This document shows positions 1 to 9,241 of a DNA stretch of 64,000 bases, in pieces (positions within the stretch are counted from its first letter, which is position 1; the number at the start of each line of letters is the position of its first letter). A program made the translations under genes and the position numbers. The stretch covers positions 152,901 through 216,900 of the forward strand of contig JAFDZV010000019.1 in the NCBI GenBank assembly GCA_018266795.1. Direction: 5' to 3'. The notes under the pieces were generated by a model. The model did not search any database. It saw only the letters and a program-made list of their open reading frames with translations, and had not been told where the DNA came from. Origin of the DNA: Bacteroidota bacterium (GTDB lineage: Bacteria > Bacteroidota > Ignavibacteria > OLB7).

Positions 1-1511
1 TGGCAGCTCGCCGCACAGGTGTTGATCATTCCGGTGAGGCTGCTCGCCGCAAGCTCATGCGTGAGGTCGGGACGGATCACGCGGAAGGAGTGATCGCTGA
101 AGTCGTACAGCGGATGCTCCGGAAGCGAATCGAATCCGATCGTGATTGTCCGGGTGAAGTGACAGTTCACGCACTGGCTGATCGCCTGATCGTGCTGCGT
201 GTGCAGGTTTACTGTACGTCCGCGATCGGCCACGAAGCCGGTGTCGCCGAACGACTCGTGGCATGTCGAGTTCAGACAGCCTTCGCCTCGCTTCAGCGAG
301 TACCAGTTGCGATCGAGTTGGAACGGAAGGCCGTTGCTCCCAACCGTGTGCGTACGATGGCAACTCCAGCAGCCGTTCTTGAAGAGGTCGCTCCGGACAT
401 GCGCCGAGCGCGAGATGTCCTGTCCCTGCTGATGATGCGCCGATGATGTGATGCCGTCGCCCCAGAGACTCATGGCGGCGTAGGGATCGGCAATGTAGTC
501 GCTCAGATGCAGCCCCGGCTGGTACGGTGCTCCGCCCGCATCGTTGTACGGATAGGAGTGTGCCGAACGCGAGCTTCGGGTTCTGGTGTGGCACTGATTG
601 CACAGGTCGAACCGGAGGCTGGTGCCGGCCGGCGTATGCGGGAACAGACCGGGCGAGACGATGTTGTCCGCGCGCGGATTCGCCGCATGTTCCGATCCGG
701 GCCCGTGGCAGCTCTCGCAGCCGATGCGCATGTTGATATCGCTCAGCGCGGAATCACCGGCAGCGGTTCCCACCCACTCCGCCTTCCACGATGTGTCCCC
801 TCCGGAAGCCGAGCGCTTCACATCGAAGCCGTTCACATGGCACATTGCGCAGTTGTTGTCCCACGAAAGCGCCCTGAAGCCGTTCGAGTTCCAGCGCAGG
901 AACCGTCCCTCCGTCGTCACGGAGTCGATCGCATACCAGTTGGACATGTCGAGAAAGTGGAACACACCTCCCTCCGACGAGCGAAGCCCGTATCGCGGCA
1001 GGAGATATTGAACCGGCGGCACGTAGTAGCTGCCGTCGATTCGAACCAGATAGCGTTCTATCCATCCGTTGCCGCCGTAGGTGAAGGCTACCGGAAGCAC
1101 CGGGAGCGAATCACCGCCACCCGAGAAGCGCATCGCGATCAGGTACTGACCGTGATCGGCGCCTCTGCGCAGCTCGAGCATCAGTGTATCCCTGCCGCGG
1201 ATGCGAATCCGCGGATCATACATACGCAGTATGGTATCGTTGTCAAAGAACCGTGCAGTAACCAGCGTCGTCGGGCCGGGCCGGAAGTGAATGCGCTGAT
1301 GCATCGTTCGCGAAAACTCCGCGGCGCCCCGATAGGTACTGGAGTCCGAGTATGCATCGGCGTGGCAGCCGGCGGCCGTGCAGGTCTGCTGTCCGACATA
1401 CGTTCTCGGCGCCGGCTGGGTCTGCGAGCCAAGACGCACGGCAATCATGATGCCTGCAATCGCAACGGCGAGCATCGCGAGCACATAGCGGATCGGTGTC
1501 GCTTCGTTCAT
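1..1511 (-). CDS. Multihaem c-type cytochrome (C-terminus cut by window edge)
   Basis: From an ATG at 1511 the frame reads leftwards without a stop to the window edge (503 codons), so the C-terminus is missing. Residues 7-24 are one hydrophobic segment, an anchor or signal, putting the rest outside the inner membrane. Covalent haem motifs, in order: CTAAGCH (C44), CAMCH (C221), CESCH (C265), CNQCH (C304), CWSCH (C381), CLNSTCH (C412), CVNCH (C447) and CAASC at the last readable codons (C499). Five are the usual CX2CH; two have four residues between the cysteines and the last has three. Such proteins pass electrons across the periplasm or outer membrane in respiration; the partner cannot be named here. 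The middle (residues 50-215) has no haem and may be a separate fold. Haem attachment would need a cytochrome c maturation system not in this window. Confidence 0.85.
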   Translation of the reverse strand, partial: MNEATPIRYVLAMLAVAIAGIMIAVRLGSQTQPAPRTYVGQQTCTAAGCHADAYSDSSTYRGAAEFSRTMHQRIHFRPGPTTLVTARFFDNDTILRMYDPRIRIRGRDTLMLELRRGADHGQYLIAMRFSGGGDSLPVLPVAFTYGGNGWIERYLVRIDGSYYVPPVQYLLPRYGLRSSEGGVFHFLDMSNWYAIDSVTTEGRFLRWNSNGFRALSWDNNCAMCHVNGFDVKRSASGGDTSWKAEWVGTAAGDSALSDINMRIGCESCHGPGSEHAANPRADNIVSPGLFPHTPAGTSLRFDLCNQCHTRTRSSRSAHSYPYNDAGGAPYQPGLHLSDYIADPYAAMSLWGDGITSSAHHQQGQDISRSAHVRSDLFKNGCWSCHRTHTVGSNGLPFQLDRNWYSLKRGEGCLNSTCHESFGDTGFVADRGRTVNLHTQHDQAISQCVNCHFTRTITIGFDSLPEHPLYDFSDHSFRVIRPDLTHELAASSLTGMINTCAASC

Positions 1512-1811
1512 CTCGATCGATTGATTGCGATCCTCTCAATCTCACACGAGCCCAATCGCAGCAACCGTACCCTCGCCACATGTTGTCGAAGCAGTTCAAA
1601 CGCCTCGAGAGTGTATCTGGGTGATTTGCGATAAAAGACCCTGGAGTGTTGCGAATGTCGCAGCATGCGCAACAAAATCTCGCTTCGAACAAAATGCATG
1701 GCCATGCCGGTCGTATGGCTGCGGTGCATGCCGCACTGTGTGTCTGCGATCGCACTGGCGCAATCGTCCAACGTCACCAACAAACTGAACACATGAAATG
1801 CATTTTGGATG
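1512..1811. other. Intergenic stretch, no gene seen
   Basis: About 330 bases lie between two leftward genes (including the hairpin listed next). Several frames are open on both strands, but the translations are rich in Cys, His and Arg and look like no protein I know. I see no RNA gene. The promoter of the cytochrome gene should be here, but I cannot point to a convincing one. Confidence 0.4.
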
Positions 1812-1844
1812 CACCCGGCCGGCAGCGCCCAACGGTGCCGGGTG
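1812..1844 (-). terminator. GC-rich hairpin after the glycosyltransferase gene
   Basis: An 8-bp perfect inverted repeat (CACCCGGC / GCCGGGTG, 1812-1819 and 1837-1844) starts at the base after the stop codon of the leftward gene ending at 1845. There is no clear T tract, so termination is likely but not certain. Confidence 0.4.
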
Positions 1845-3005
1845 TCAACGGGGCGCACCATGTTCCTGCATCCGCATGATGAAGGTCCCCATCCCTTCCA
1901 CGAACGCATCCCATCCATACTTCACTCGCTCGATCTCGATGTTGGCGGCAAAGCGCTGAAGCGTATCGCCTTCGTAAAGCTTCTGCACCGCATCTGCAAT
2001 TGCTACCGGCGTGGCCTGCTTCAACACGAATCCGGTACGGCCATCGAGTATCACTTCTCCAAGACTTCCAACGTCGGTAACCACAACCGGCGTGGCGAAG
2101 TTGTAGGCGATCTGCGCGATGCCGCTGTTTGTGGCGGAGTGATATGGAAGCACCACGGCATCGGAAGCGGAGAACCAGTCGGCGACCTCGTCGTTGGCCA
2201 CATAACGATTCACCACCGTGACATGCGCCTCCACGCCGCCGCGCCGGATCTGCTCCATGTACGGGGCGGGATCATCGAAGAACTCCCCCACCACCAGCAG
2301 ATGCACGTCGGGCATGCGCCGCACGATCTCCGGCATCGCATCCAGCAGCCGGTCCAGCCCCTTGTATGCGCGCACGAAGCCGAAGAAGAGAAGAACCTTC
2401 GAGGCGGTAATGCCGAGGCGCGCGCGGGTCGCGGCCTGCGGGAGACGCGCGCCGAAGTTCTCGTACATCGGATGCGGGAGCATCACCGATGGTATTGCGG
2501 GGAATTGCGTGGTCAGTTGGTTCTGGACGGTTGTGGATTGGGCAATTGCGAAGTTGCAATAACGGAATAAGTAGTTCGTCAACAGAACGTTCGCCGGATT
2601 CGACTCGTGTGGTATGAAGTTGTCCAGCAGTATGGCAACGTCCTTCCTCCCCTTCCGATGCGCCAGCCGCGCTATCGTTCCGAAGGCAGGACCGAAGAAC
2701 GGGAGCCAGAAGCGGAACACGTGCACGTCGTATCCGCGGCGACGCAGCAGCCGGCCAACTCTGATCCAGTTGAATGGATTGATCGAATCGATCAGCCGCT
2801 CGGAGGTTACCGTCCCGGCAAAGCCTCCTCCGTCCCCCAGTTCATCCTGATGCCTGCCCGGATAGAGGAGCTTCGGGTACTGGCGTGCGAAGGAGATCAC
2901 GTCCACCGTATGCCCGTGACGGCGCAGGTACTGGCTGAGCATGTTCGTGTGGTGCGCAATCCCCCCTCGATAGGGAAAGGCGGGACCAATCAGGGCAATC
3001 TTCAT
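1845..3005 (-). CDS. Family-4 glycosyltransferase
   Basis: 386 residues, GT-B fold. The N-terminus (IALIGPAFPYRGGIAHHT) is the glycine-rich first strand and loop of GT4 enzymes. In the C-terminal half are FVRAYKGLDRLLDA, the usual opening of the donor-binding domain, and near residues 300-330 VLPYHSATNSGIAQIAYNF followed by a GSLGEVI motif, where an acidic residue normally holds the nucleotide sugar. The enzyme moves a sugar from a nucleotide donor to an acceptor, most likely in cell-surface glycan synthesis; donor and acceptor cannot be told. It is divergent from purF with 111 bases between the starts and stands alone. Length is normal for the family. Confidence 0.85.
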   Translation of the reverse strand: MKIALIGPAFPYRGGIAHHTNMLSQYLRRHGHTVDVISFARQYPKLLYPGRHQDELGDGGGFAGTVTSERLIDSINPFNWIRVGRLLRRRGYDVHVFRFWLPFFGPAFGTIARLAHRKGRKDVAILLDNFIPHESNPANVLLTNYLFRYCNFAIAQSTTVQNQLTTQFPAIPSVMLPHPMYENFGARLPQAATRARLGITASKVLLFFGFVRAYKGLDRLLDAMPEIVRRMPDVHLLVVGEFFDDPAPYMEQIRRGGVEAHVTVVNRYVANDEVADWFSASDAVVLPYHSATNSGIAQIAYNFATPVVVTDVGSLGEVILDGRTGFVLKQATPVAIADAVQKLYEGDTLQRFAANIEIERVKYGWDAFVEGMGTFIMRMQEHGAPR

Positions 3006-3101
3006 GAAGCTGTGCTATTGGATGTCGTGTCCGGAACGTTTCACGATGGAACGATCCGTGTCCATGAAACGAGCTGAGACGATTTCTTCGGGTCAAAACC
3101 G

Positions 3102-3109
3102 TAGATTTG
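3102..3109 (+). promoter_or_regulatory. Candidate -7 element of purF
   Basis: TAGATTTG fits the Bacteroidota -7 consensus TAnnTTTG exactly and ends 7 bases before the purF ATG. No good TTG lies 19-21 bases upstream (the nearest T-rich stretch, 3083-3087, is 15 away), so half of the promoter is missing. If it is real, transcription would begin at or very near the start codon. Confidence 0.4.
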
Positions 3110-3116
3110 TGAATCT

Positions 3117-4619
3117 ATGAACGCCAACCAGATCGATAAACCCCTCTGTAACTGCGGCGTGGTTGGGGTCTACAATCACCCGCAGGCCTCGTTGATGACC
3201 TACTATGCGCTGCACGCCCTGCAGCACCGCGGCCAGGAATCCGCGGGCATCGTGGCCTCCAGACCAAGCTCCACCCGCCCGGACAGGCGGAAGTTCTCCA
3301 TTCACAAGGCTCACGGCCTGGTTCTCGACATCTTCGCAAACGAGGAGCTGCTGCTGGATGAGCTTCGCGGCGATGCGGCCATCGGCCACAACCGGTATTC
3401 AACCACCGGTTCGAACATCAAACGCGCCAACATCCAGCCCTTCTACAGCTCCTACCATGCCGGCAACCTTGCGCTGGCGCACAACGGGAATCTTACCAAC
3501 ACGATCTCCATGCGCTCCAAGCTGAGCGACGAGGGCGTGCTGTTTCAGACCAGCACGGACTCCGAGATCATCCTCCACCTGATTGCGCGAAGCCGCGAAG
3601 TTACCACCATGGGGCGCATTCAGGATGCTCTCCGTCAGGTGCGCGGCGCATACTCGCTCACAATTCTGACGGATGAAGGCCTGATCGCGGCGCGCGACCC
3701 GCATGGTTTCCGTCCGCTCTGCATCGGCAAGCTGGGTGAGAGCTATGTTGTCGCATCGGAAACGTGCGCTTTGGATATCATCTCCGCGGAATATATTCGC
3801 GACGTTCAACCGAACGAGATTGTTCTGATCGACGAGCATACGTTGCGCACCGGCGAGATCCGATCGATGCAGATCGACGACGTCACGCCCCGGCCCGCGT
3901 ACTGCATCTTCGAGTACGTCTACTTCGCCCGTCCGGACAGCAGGATCTTCGGCGAACCGGTGGACAAGGTGCGCCGCCGGCTTGGCAAGCGCCTTGCAGA
4001 GGAGGCGGGCATGCTGCCTGCCACTCCGGACGGCAAGGTGGTTGTGATCAATGTTCCGGACTCCTCCAACACGGCAACACTTGGCTACGCCCGCGTGAAC
4101 GAGACATTGCACAATGCCGACACGCGGTACGAGATCGGCCTGATACGTAGCCACTACGTGGGCCGCACCTTCATCTCGCCCGGCCAGGCAAATCGCGAAT
4201 TCAAGGTGAAGACGAAGTTCAATACGGTTCGTGGAGTACTCGAGGGCCAGCAGGTGGTTGTCGTGGACGATTCCATTGTTCGCGGCACCACGTCGAAGGC
4301 GCTCGTCAGCCTGATCCGTGAAGCCCATCCCACCGAACTCCATATGCGCATTACGTCGCCGCCCATCACGCATCCATGCAGGTATGGCATGGACTTCCCC
4401 TCCAAGGAAGAGCTGATCGCCAACACGTACAATCTGGATATCGAGGCGATACGCGAGTCGCTCGGGGTGGACTCGCTTCACTACCTCTCGGTGGAGGGGT
4501 TGCTCGACGCCGTGCCGCACGATAACGGCGAGGGGTATTGCACGGCCTGCTTCACAGGCAACTATCCGGTTCCCATCGAGACCGCGGCCAACAAGATGGC
4601 CCTAGAGGAGTTGGGGTAG
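3117..4619 (+). CDS. purF: Amidophosphoribosyltransferase
   Basis: First step of purine synthesis: PRPP plus glutamine gives 5-phosphoribosylamine. 500 residues, normal length. The short N-terminal stretch before CGVVG suggests a propeptide removed to expose Cys13 as the N-terminal nucleophile. The glutaminase half has QHRGQESAGI and HNRYSTTGS. The PRPP loop VVVDDSIVRGTTS is at about residues 380-392. Cysteines in YCIFEYVYF, HPCRYGMD and GYCTACF match the four ligands of the iron-sulfur cluster of the Bacillus-type enzyme, so this is probably the oxygen-sensitive 4Fe-4S form. The gene is followed after 3 bases by the LysE-type exporter gene, so the two are likely co-transcribed. Purine end-product inhibition is expected for the family but not visible. 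Confidence 0.97.
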   Translation: MNANQIDKPLCNCGVVGVYNHPQASLMTYYALHALQHRGQESAGIVASRPSSTRPDRRKFSIHKAHGLVLDIFANEELLLDELRGDAAIGHNRYSTTGSNIKRANIQPFYSSYHAGNLALAHNGNLTNTISMRSKLSDEGVLFQTSTDSEIILHLIARSREVTTMGRIQDALRQVRGAYSLTILTDEGLIAARDPHGFRPLCIGKLGESYVVASETCALDIISAEYIRDVQPNEIVLIDEHTLRTGEIRSMQIDDVTPRPAYCIFEYVYFARPDSRIFGEPVDKVRRRLGKRLAEEAGMLPATPDGKVVVINVPDSSNTATLGYARVNETLHNADTRYEIGLIRSHYVGRTFISPGQANREFKVKTKFNTVRGVLEGQQVVVVDDSIVRGTTSKALVSLIREAHPTELHMRITSPPITHPCRYGMDFPSKEELIANTYNLDIEAIRESLGVDSLHYLSVEGLLDAVPHDNGEGYCTACFTGNYPVPIETAANKMALEELG

Positions 4620-4622
4620 CCG

Positions 4623-5321
4623 ATGATTGGAGCCCTCTTCGCCGGCCTGGTTGTGGGATTCTTCCTTTCCATCCCCCCGGGCCCGATCGCCGTTGCCGTC
4701 ATGCGCCAGGCGCTTGAAGGGAAATACCGCCCGGGCCTGGAGCTTGGCCTTGGCGCCGCAACGATGGATACGCTCTACTCCCTCTTCGCGATATTCGCAT
4801 CCTCCGCATTCGTTGAATCGCTGAAGGCAATGATCACCGGCAACGGCTGGATGCTTCTGGCATTCCAGGTTGTCTGCATCGCCACCCTGGTTGTGCTGGG
4901 GATGCGCTACTTCAAGGCCACCGCCGTGAAGGCAGCCAAGAGCGAGGAGAAGGAGTTGAAGCAGGAGGAGCGAGCGCGACGAATGGGCTACACGTCGCCG
5001 TACGTTGTCGGCATCATCATGTCCATCACCAATCTCGCCAGCCCCACATTCATTCCATCCATTCTTGCCGTCGCGGGCTTCATGCACGCGAACAACTTCG
5101 TGGATCAGAGCTTCGTTTCGTCGGCATTCTATGCGGTGGGATTCGGTACCGGAGCAGCATCGTGGTTCCTGGTTGTGCTCCGTTCCGTCTATCGCTTTCG
5201 CGACCGGCTCTCCACCGGATTCATCACGCGTCTGTACCAGTTTGCAGGCTGGTCGTTCATGCTCTTCGCCGTGATTCTCGCAATCAACATCGTGATCCAC
5301 ACCAAGTGGAGCGCGCTGTAG
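4623..5321 (+). CDS. LysE/RhtB-type amino-acid exporter
   Basis: 232 residues with about six hydrophobic segments. The N-terminus has GFFLSIPPGPIAVAVMRQAL; the PPGP(I/V) turn in helix 1 is the family signature. A charged cytoplasmic loop (KAAKSEEKELKQEERARR) splits the two halves, and SITNLASPTFI repeats the conserved turn in the second half. Members export amino acids or similar small molecules using the proton gradient; the substrate is unknown here. It starts 3 bases after purF and ends at a strong hairpin, so it is the last gene of a two-gene unit. Confidence 0.85.
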   Translation: MIGALFAGLVVGFFLSIPPGPIAVAVMRQALEGKYRPGLELGLGAATMDTLYSLFAIFASSAFVESLKAMITGNGWMLLAFQVVCIATLVVLGMRYFKATAVKAAKSEEKELKQEERARRMGYTSPYVVGIIMSITNLASPTFIPSILAVAGFMHANNFVDQSFVSSAFYAVGFGTGAASWFLVVLRSVYRFRDRLSTGFITRLYQFAGWSFMLFAVILAINIVIHTKWSAL

Positions 5322-5336
5322 AGGATAGGAGATAGG

Positions 5337-5371
5337 AACTATGAGATAGGACACACTCATATCTCATAGTT
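5337..5371. terminator. Bidirectional terminator hairpin between convergent genes
   Basis: A 12-bp perfect inverted repeat (AACTATGAGATA at 5337-5348, TATCTCATAGTT at 5360-5371) lies between the stop of the rightward exporter gene and the stop of leftward nadC. It is AT-rich, unlike most hairpins in the window, and its words recur in other spacers. Confidence 0.6.
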
Positions 5372-5382
5372 CATGTTCATGT

Positions 5383-6249
5383 TCATATCTCTCCGAAGTC
5401 CAGCGAGATATCCAGCGCCGGAGCCGAGTGCGTGAGCGCTCCGACGCTGATGAATTGCACACCGGTCTCGGCAATCGGCCGCACGGTCTCCAGGTTCACT
5501 CCTCCCGATGCCTCGGTCTCCAGCGCCCCGCCAACGATCGTCACCGCCTCCCGCATCATCTCCAGCGGGAAGTTGTCGAACATGATCCGCGTAATCCCCT
5601 CGCATGCAAGCGCCTCGCGTACCTCCTCCAGGTTCTTCGTCTCCACCTCGATCTTCAAATCGCTCCTTCCCCATTCCGCGAGATGACGCCGCACCTCGGC
5701 AACCGCACGTGTCAGCGAGCGATGCGCTGCGATGTGATTGTCCTTGATCATCACCATGTCGTACAAGCCCATCCGAAGGTTTACGCCACCGCCGGCCGTA
5801 ACGGAATACTTGTCCAGCAGGCGCCAGCCCGGGATAGTCTTACGCGTATCCAGTATCACCGCACCGGTTCCGGCAACCGCATCCACATAACGACGTGTAA
5901 GCGTTGCTACACCGGACATCCTCTGAAGGAAGTTGAGCGCAGTCCGCTCGGCGCTCAACAGACCACGCACGGGTCCCTGAAGATTCGCGATCACCTGGCG
6001 CACACCTACACGATCGCCATCGTTCACCAGCCACTCGCAGCTTATCGATCGATCCACCTGATGGAACACGAGCGTTGCGATGGCGGTGCCGGCAATGACG
6101 CCCTCTGCCTTGGCGAGAAAGATCCCGTGGGCCATTGTATCGGGATCGATAAGCGCCTCGGCGGATACATCGCCGCTTCCGATGTCCTCAGCCAGCGCTA
6201 TCTGTACGAGTCGAAGTGTGGAACTGTCGGCCAGTGCTCTGCGGTCCAT
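5383..6249 (-). CDS. nadC: Nicotinate-nucleotide pyrophosphorylase (quinolinate PRTase)
   Basis: Turns quinolinate plus PRPP into nicotinate mononucleotide, CO2 and pyrophosphate in NAD synthesis. I chose the ATG at 6249 (288 residues), which gives the family length and starts close to the conserved LVQIALAEDIGSGDVS; the frame is open further upstream but that part has no family character. Seen in order: FLQRMSGVAT, DTRKTIPGWRLLDKYSV (substrate loop), GGGVNLRMGLYDMVMIKDNH, EVETKNLEEV, IMFDNF, ASGGVNLETV and the C-terminal SVGALTHSAPALDISLDF. No other nad gene is in the window. Confidence 0.95.
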   Translation of the reverse strand: MDRRALADSSTLRLVQIALAEDIGSGDVSAEALIDPDTMAHGIFLAKAEGVIAGTAIATLVFHQVDRSISCEWLVNDGDRVGVRQVIANLQGPVRGLLSAERTALNFLQRMSGVATLTRRYVDAVAGTGAVILDTRKTIPGWRLLDKYSVTAGGGVNLRMGLYDMVMIKDNHIAAHRSLTRAVAEVRRHLAEWGRSDLKIEVETKNLEEVREALACEGITRIMFDNFPLEMMREAVTIVGGALETEASGGVNLETVRPIAETGVQFISVGALTHSAPALDISLDFGEI

Positions 6250-6464
6250 GTCGTGCTCTCTGTGGGTTCTGGAATGTAGAAGCCTCCAATCTACGAAGAA
6301 GCGAACCGCTGCCAATCGGCCCTTCGCCGGCCGATCGCGTGCTCCTCTCGATTCCCAACGGCTCCAACGTTGGTCAACGCTCCGATCATCCAATTGAATC
6401 GCCGTTCGTCAACACCAGCAGTATCGACGAACTCTTCATATCTTGGTTCCTGAACCCGCAAAGA

Positions 6465-8015
6465 ATGATGCCTACCTCTCGAACCGACATTCGCAAGCCG
6501 CTTCACCCCATTCGGGCCGCGGCCCTCCTGCTGCCAGTCCTGTTGTTGGCCTCCTCGTTGCTCGAGGCGCAGGCGCCGCACTACACCGCCATCTATTCCG
6601 CTCGAATTGTAGACGGCCAGTACAGTGGCGACTACGACATTTTCGGCGTGGGATTCTCGATGGAGGGAATCGGCGATCAACCTCCGGAACATCCACGGGT
6701 GCTGAGCTCGCTCAGCTATCGCGAGCGCTCGCCGGTTGCCATTGCCGACCACGAGGGCGGAATGTATCTGGCGTACGTGGTGGAGCATACGGACTCCGCC
6801 TATCTCGGCGATCGCGATATCGTAATGCGACATATCAACGCCACCGGCGCGGACCTGTGGGGCGACAGCACGAATCACGTTGTGCCGGTGGCGCAATCCA
6901 AGTTCGTGGAGGAGAATCCCCGGCTGTTGCTTCTTGGCGACGGCTCGCTGATCGTCTGCTACGAGATCCACTACCCGCCGGCCCAGGGGAACGACGTGGA
7001 TATAGCTGCCGTACGCATTTCCCGCGACGGCCGCATGCTGTGGGCCAAGGGAGGCTGGGTTGCCAACTCCTCGAAGCAGGAGCTATTGAGGGATGTGATC
7101 CCCGACGACAGCGGCGGCGCACTGGTGCTGTTGGAGGCGCGGACCTATCGTGACACATCGCTTCTGAACAGCGACGTGATGGCACAGCGCATCGATTCCA
7201 GCGGCGCAACCGGCTGGAAGGACTCCCGGGACCCCGTGCCCGTTGCCGCGAGCCCTTATCTGGAGATGAATCCGGTGATGGTATCCGACGGCAGCGGCGG
7301 GATGTACGTTGCGTATCAGCTTGAATACAACAAGGGACCACGCGCGGGCGACTTGGATATTCTGGCACAGCATCTCACGCGTTACGGATCGCGCGCCTGG
7401 GTTGATGAGAAGAACCCTCCCATCGTCAGCTCGAACGCCAAGGCACGTGAGCTGAACCCGGCCATCGCGCGCGACTCTACCGGCATCGTGATTGCGTTCG
7501 AGATGACCTTTACCCCGACGAAGAGCAAGGGGCTCGCTCACGTGATCGGCATGCAGCGCCTGGATTCCGCGGGGCATCCATCCTGGAACGACGGCAAACG
7601 TTCGAAGCTGATCAGCGTACCGCGCCAGATCGTGGAGGCGCCGAAACTCTATCCGGACGTCGCCGGCGGGGTCTACGTCCTGTTCGATGCGCTGGATACC
7701 GTGACACACAACCGGGACATCTACGCGCAGCGGATCGGCCCGGACGGTGAGCAGATCTGGGGAGATGGCGAACGGGCCATACCGATCTTCAACTCGCCGG
7801 ATATCGAGGCAAACGCAACGGCGGCACCGGACAATGTGGGAGGGTTGGTGATCGTGGCCACCAGGCATCCGGCCGAATCGGAGACGCCGGTGGCAATCAT
7901 CTCGCAGCGGATCAATGCAAACGGTGATATCGTCTGGACCGATCTTCAGCCGGCGCTGCCGCTTGCGATCAACGCTCCCGACTGCAGCCCGCCGGTGCTG
8001 GTGCGGCAGTGGTAG
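6465..8015 (+). CDS. Secreted repeat protein, probable beta-propeller
   Basis: Start taken at 6465 (two ATGs in a row, 6465 and 6468), just before a signal peptide: basic start, then a run of Leu/Ala/Val ending near EAQA at about residue 36. The mature part (about 480 residues) repeats a pattern of some 95 residues: a strand like D(I/V)xxQR(I/L)xxxG, then a W four residues on, a polar link with P(I/V)V, and a strand such as GGxYVxYxxE. This suggests blades of a propeller. There is no type IX sorting domain at the C-terminus (it ends PPVLVRQW), so export may stop in the periplasm. A TATCTTGG word at 6439-6446 could be its -7 element. I know no named family for it. Confidence 0.65.
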   Translation: MMPTSRTDIRKPLHPIRAAALLLPVLLLASSLLEAQAPHYTAIYSARIVDGQYSGDYDIFGVGFSMEGIGDQPPEHPRVLSSLSYRERSPVAIADHEGGMYLAYVVEHTDSAYLGDRDIVMRHINATGADLWGDSTNHVVPVAQSKFVEENPRLLLLGDGSLIVCYEIHYPPAQGNDVDIAAVRISRDGRMLWAKGGWVANSSKQELLRDVIPDDSGGALVLLEARTYRDTSLLNSDVMAQRIDSSGATGWKDSRDPVPVAASPYLEMNPVMVSDGSGGMYVAYQLEYNKGPRAGDLDILAQHLTRYGSRAWVDEKNPPIVSSNAKARELNPAIARDSTGIVIAFEMTFTPTKSKGLAHVIGMQRLDSAGHPSWNDGKRSKLISVPRQIVEAPKLYPDVAGGVYVLFDALDTVTHNRDIYAQRIGPDGEQIWGDGERAIPIFNSPDIEANATAAPDNVGGLVIVATRHPAESETPVAIISQRINANGDIVWTDLQPALPLAINAPDCSPPVLVRQW

Positions 8016-8153
8016 GGGGGTGAGGTTCGTTGGGCGCGATACGTGAGCTTCCAGCGCGTTCCGATTCCGGGGTCCTGCGCACGAGGTGCACGAAGCCTCC
8101 GCGAGACACAGCTCCAGAAGTGCGAACGCGTTCGACCGGCGCCAGGGCTGCGC

Positions 8154-9206
8154 CTACAGCAGGCGCCCCTGCAATCCTCCCTCTTCGCTTGCTCCACGTT
8201 TCAGGCCGAAGTGTCCGTATGCCTTCGGCGTGGCCTCGCGGCCGCGTGGAGTGCGCTGCAGAAAGCCCTCCTGGATCAGATAGGGTTCGTACACCTCCTC
8301 CACTGTGCCGGTGTCCTCACCAACGGCAACAGCGAGCGTGTTGACTCCCACCGGCCCTCCGTTGAACTTCTCGATGATGGCAAGCAGGATGCGTTTGTCC
8401 ATCTCATCCAATCCGTACTCGTCCACCTCCAATGCAGCCAGCGCAATCTTCGCAATCGCCACCGTGATCGTGCCGTCGCCCTTCACCTCCGCGAAGTCGC
8501 GGGTTCTGCGGAGCAATCTGTTCGCGATTCGCGGCGTGCCGCGCGAGCGACGTGCAATCTCCAATGCTCCCTCGTCATCGACCGGTATCGACAGGATATC
8601 GGCGGAACGCATCACCACGTGGAACAGCTCCTTCACCGAGTAGTAATCCAGGCGGTTGATGATGCCGAACCGGCTTCGCAGCGGCGCAGTGAGCAGGCCC
8701 TGACGCGTGGTTGCTCCGATCAATGTGAACTGTGGCAGCGTAAGCTGAACGGAACGCGCGGAGGGGCCGGAGTCGATCATGATATCGATCCGGAAATCCT
8801 CCATCGCCGAGTAGAGATACTCCTCCACCACGGGGCTCAGCCGATGGATCTCGTCGATGAAGAGAATGTCGCCGTGGTTGAGGTTGGTGAGGAGCCCGGC
8901 AAGATCCCCCGGCTTCTCCAGTACAGGCCCCGATGTGATCTTGATCGCAGCCTGCATCTCACTGGCGATGATATAGCTGAGCGTTGTCTTGCCGAGTCCC
9001 GGCGGACCGTTGAGCAGCACGTGATCCAGCGCTTCGCCCCGCTTCAGTGCGGCGGCGATGAAGATGCCGAGATTCTCCACAACCTTCGTCTGCCCAACGA
9101 ACTCCGCGAACGCCGCCGGACGAAGTACGGCCTCGGCATCACGCTCGCCTCCCCCTTCGGGATTCGGCGACGCCATCCCGCGGCGCCCGTGCTCCAGATC
9201 ACTCAT
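8154..9206 (-). CDS. ruvB: Holliday junction ATP-dependent helicase
   Basis: Hexameric AAA+ motor that, with RuvA, drives branch migration at Holliday junctions. 350 residues. Walker A GPPGLGKT at residues 67-74, Walker [11 protein letters not shown], sensor 1 [10 protein letters not shown], the RSRFG arginine finger, and the C-terminal winged helix ending in [17 protein letters not shown]. The ATG at 9206 has GGAG 8 bases upstream. RuvA and RuvC are not in the window. It lies 35 bases after the DUF2461 gene on the same strand and may be co-transcribed with it. Confidence 0.97.
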   Translation of the reverse strand: MSDLEHGRRGMASPNPEGGGERDAEAVLRPAAFAEFVGQTKVVENLGIFIAAALKRGEALDHVLLNGPPGLGKTTLSYIIASEMQAAIKITSGPVLEKPGDLAGLLTNLNHGDILFIDEIHRLSPVVEEYLYSAMEDFRIDIMIDSGPSARSVQLTLPQFTLIGATTRQGLLTAPLRSRFGIINRLDYYSVKELFHVVMRSADILSIPVDDEGALEIARRSRGTPRIANRLLRRTRDFAEVKGDGTITVAIAKIALAALEVDEYGLDEMDKRILLAIIEKFNGGPVGVNTLAVAVGEDTGTVEEVYEPYLIQEGFLQRTPRGREATPKAYGHFGLKRGASEEGGLQGRLL

Positions 9207-9241
9207 TCGTCATTCTCCGGTATCGATCGGTGAACGCCATC

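Noticed and set aside
1020-1060. GATTCGAACC words resembling a tRNA T-arm (also near 3405)
   Set aside because: They lie inside the cytochrome and purF frames, with no acceptor stem or anticodon arm around them.
507-1634. Rightward 375-codon open frame
   Set aside because: It lies opposite the multihaem cytochrome frame, which has eight haem motifs; the translation is Arg-rich without motif.
5428-6279. Rightward 283-codon open frame
   Set aside because: Shadow of nadC on the other strand; no family features.
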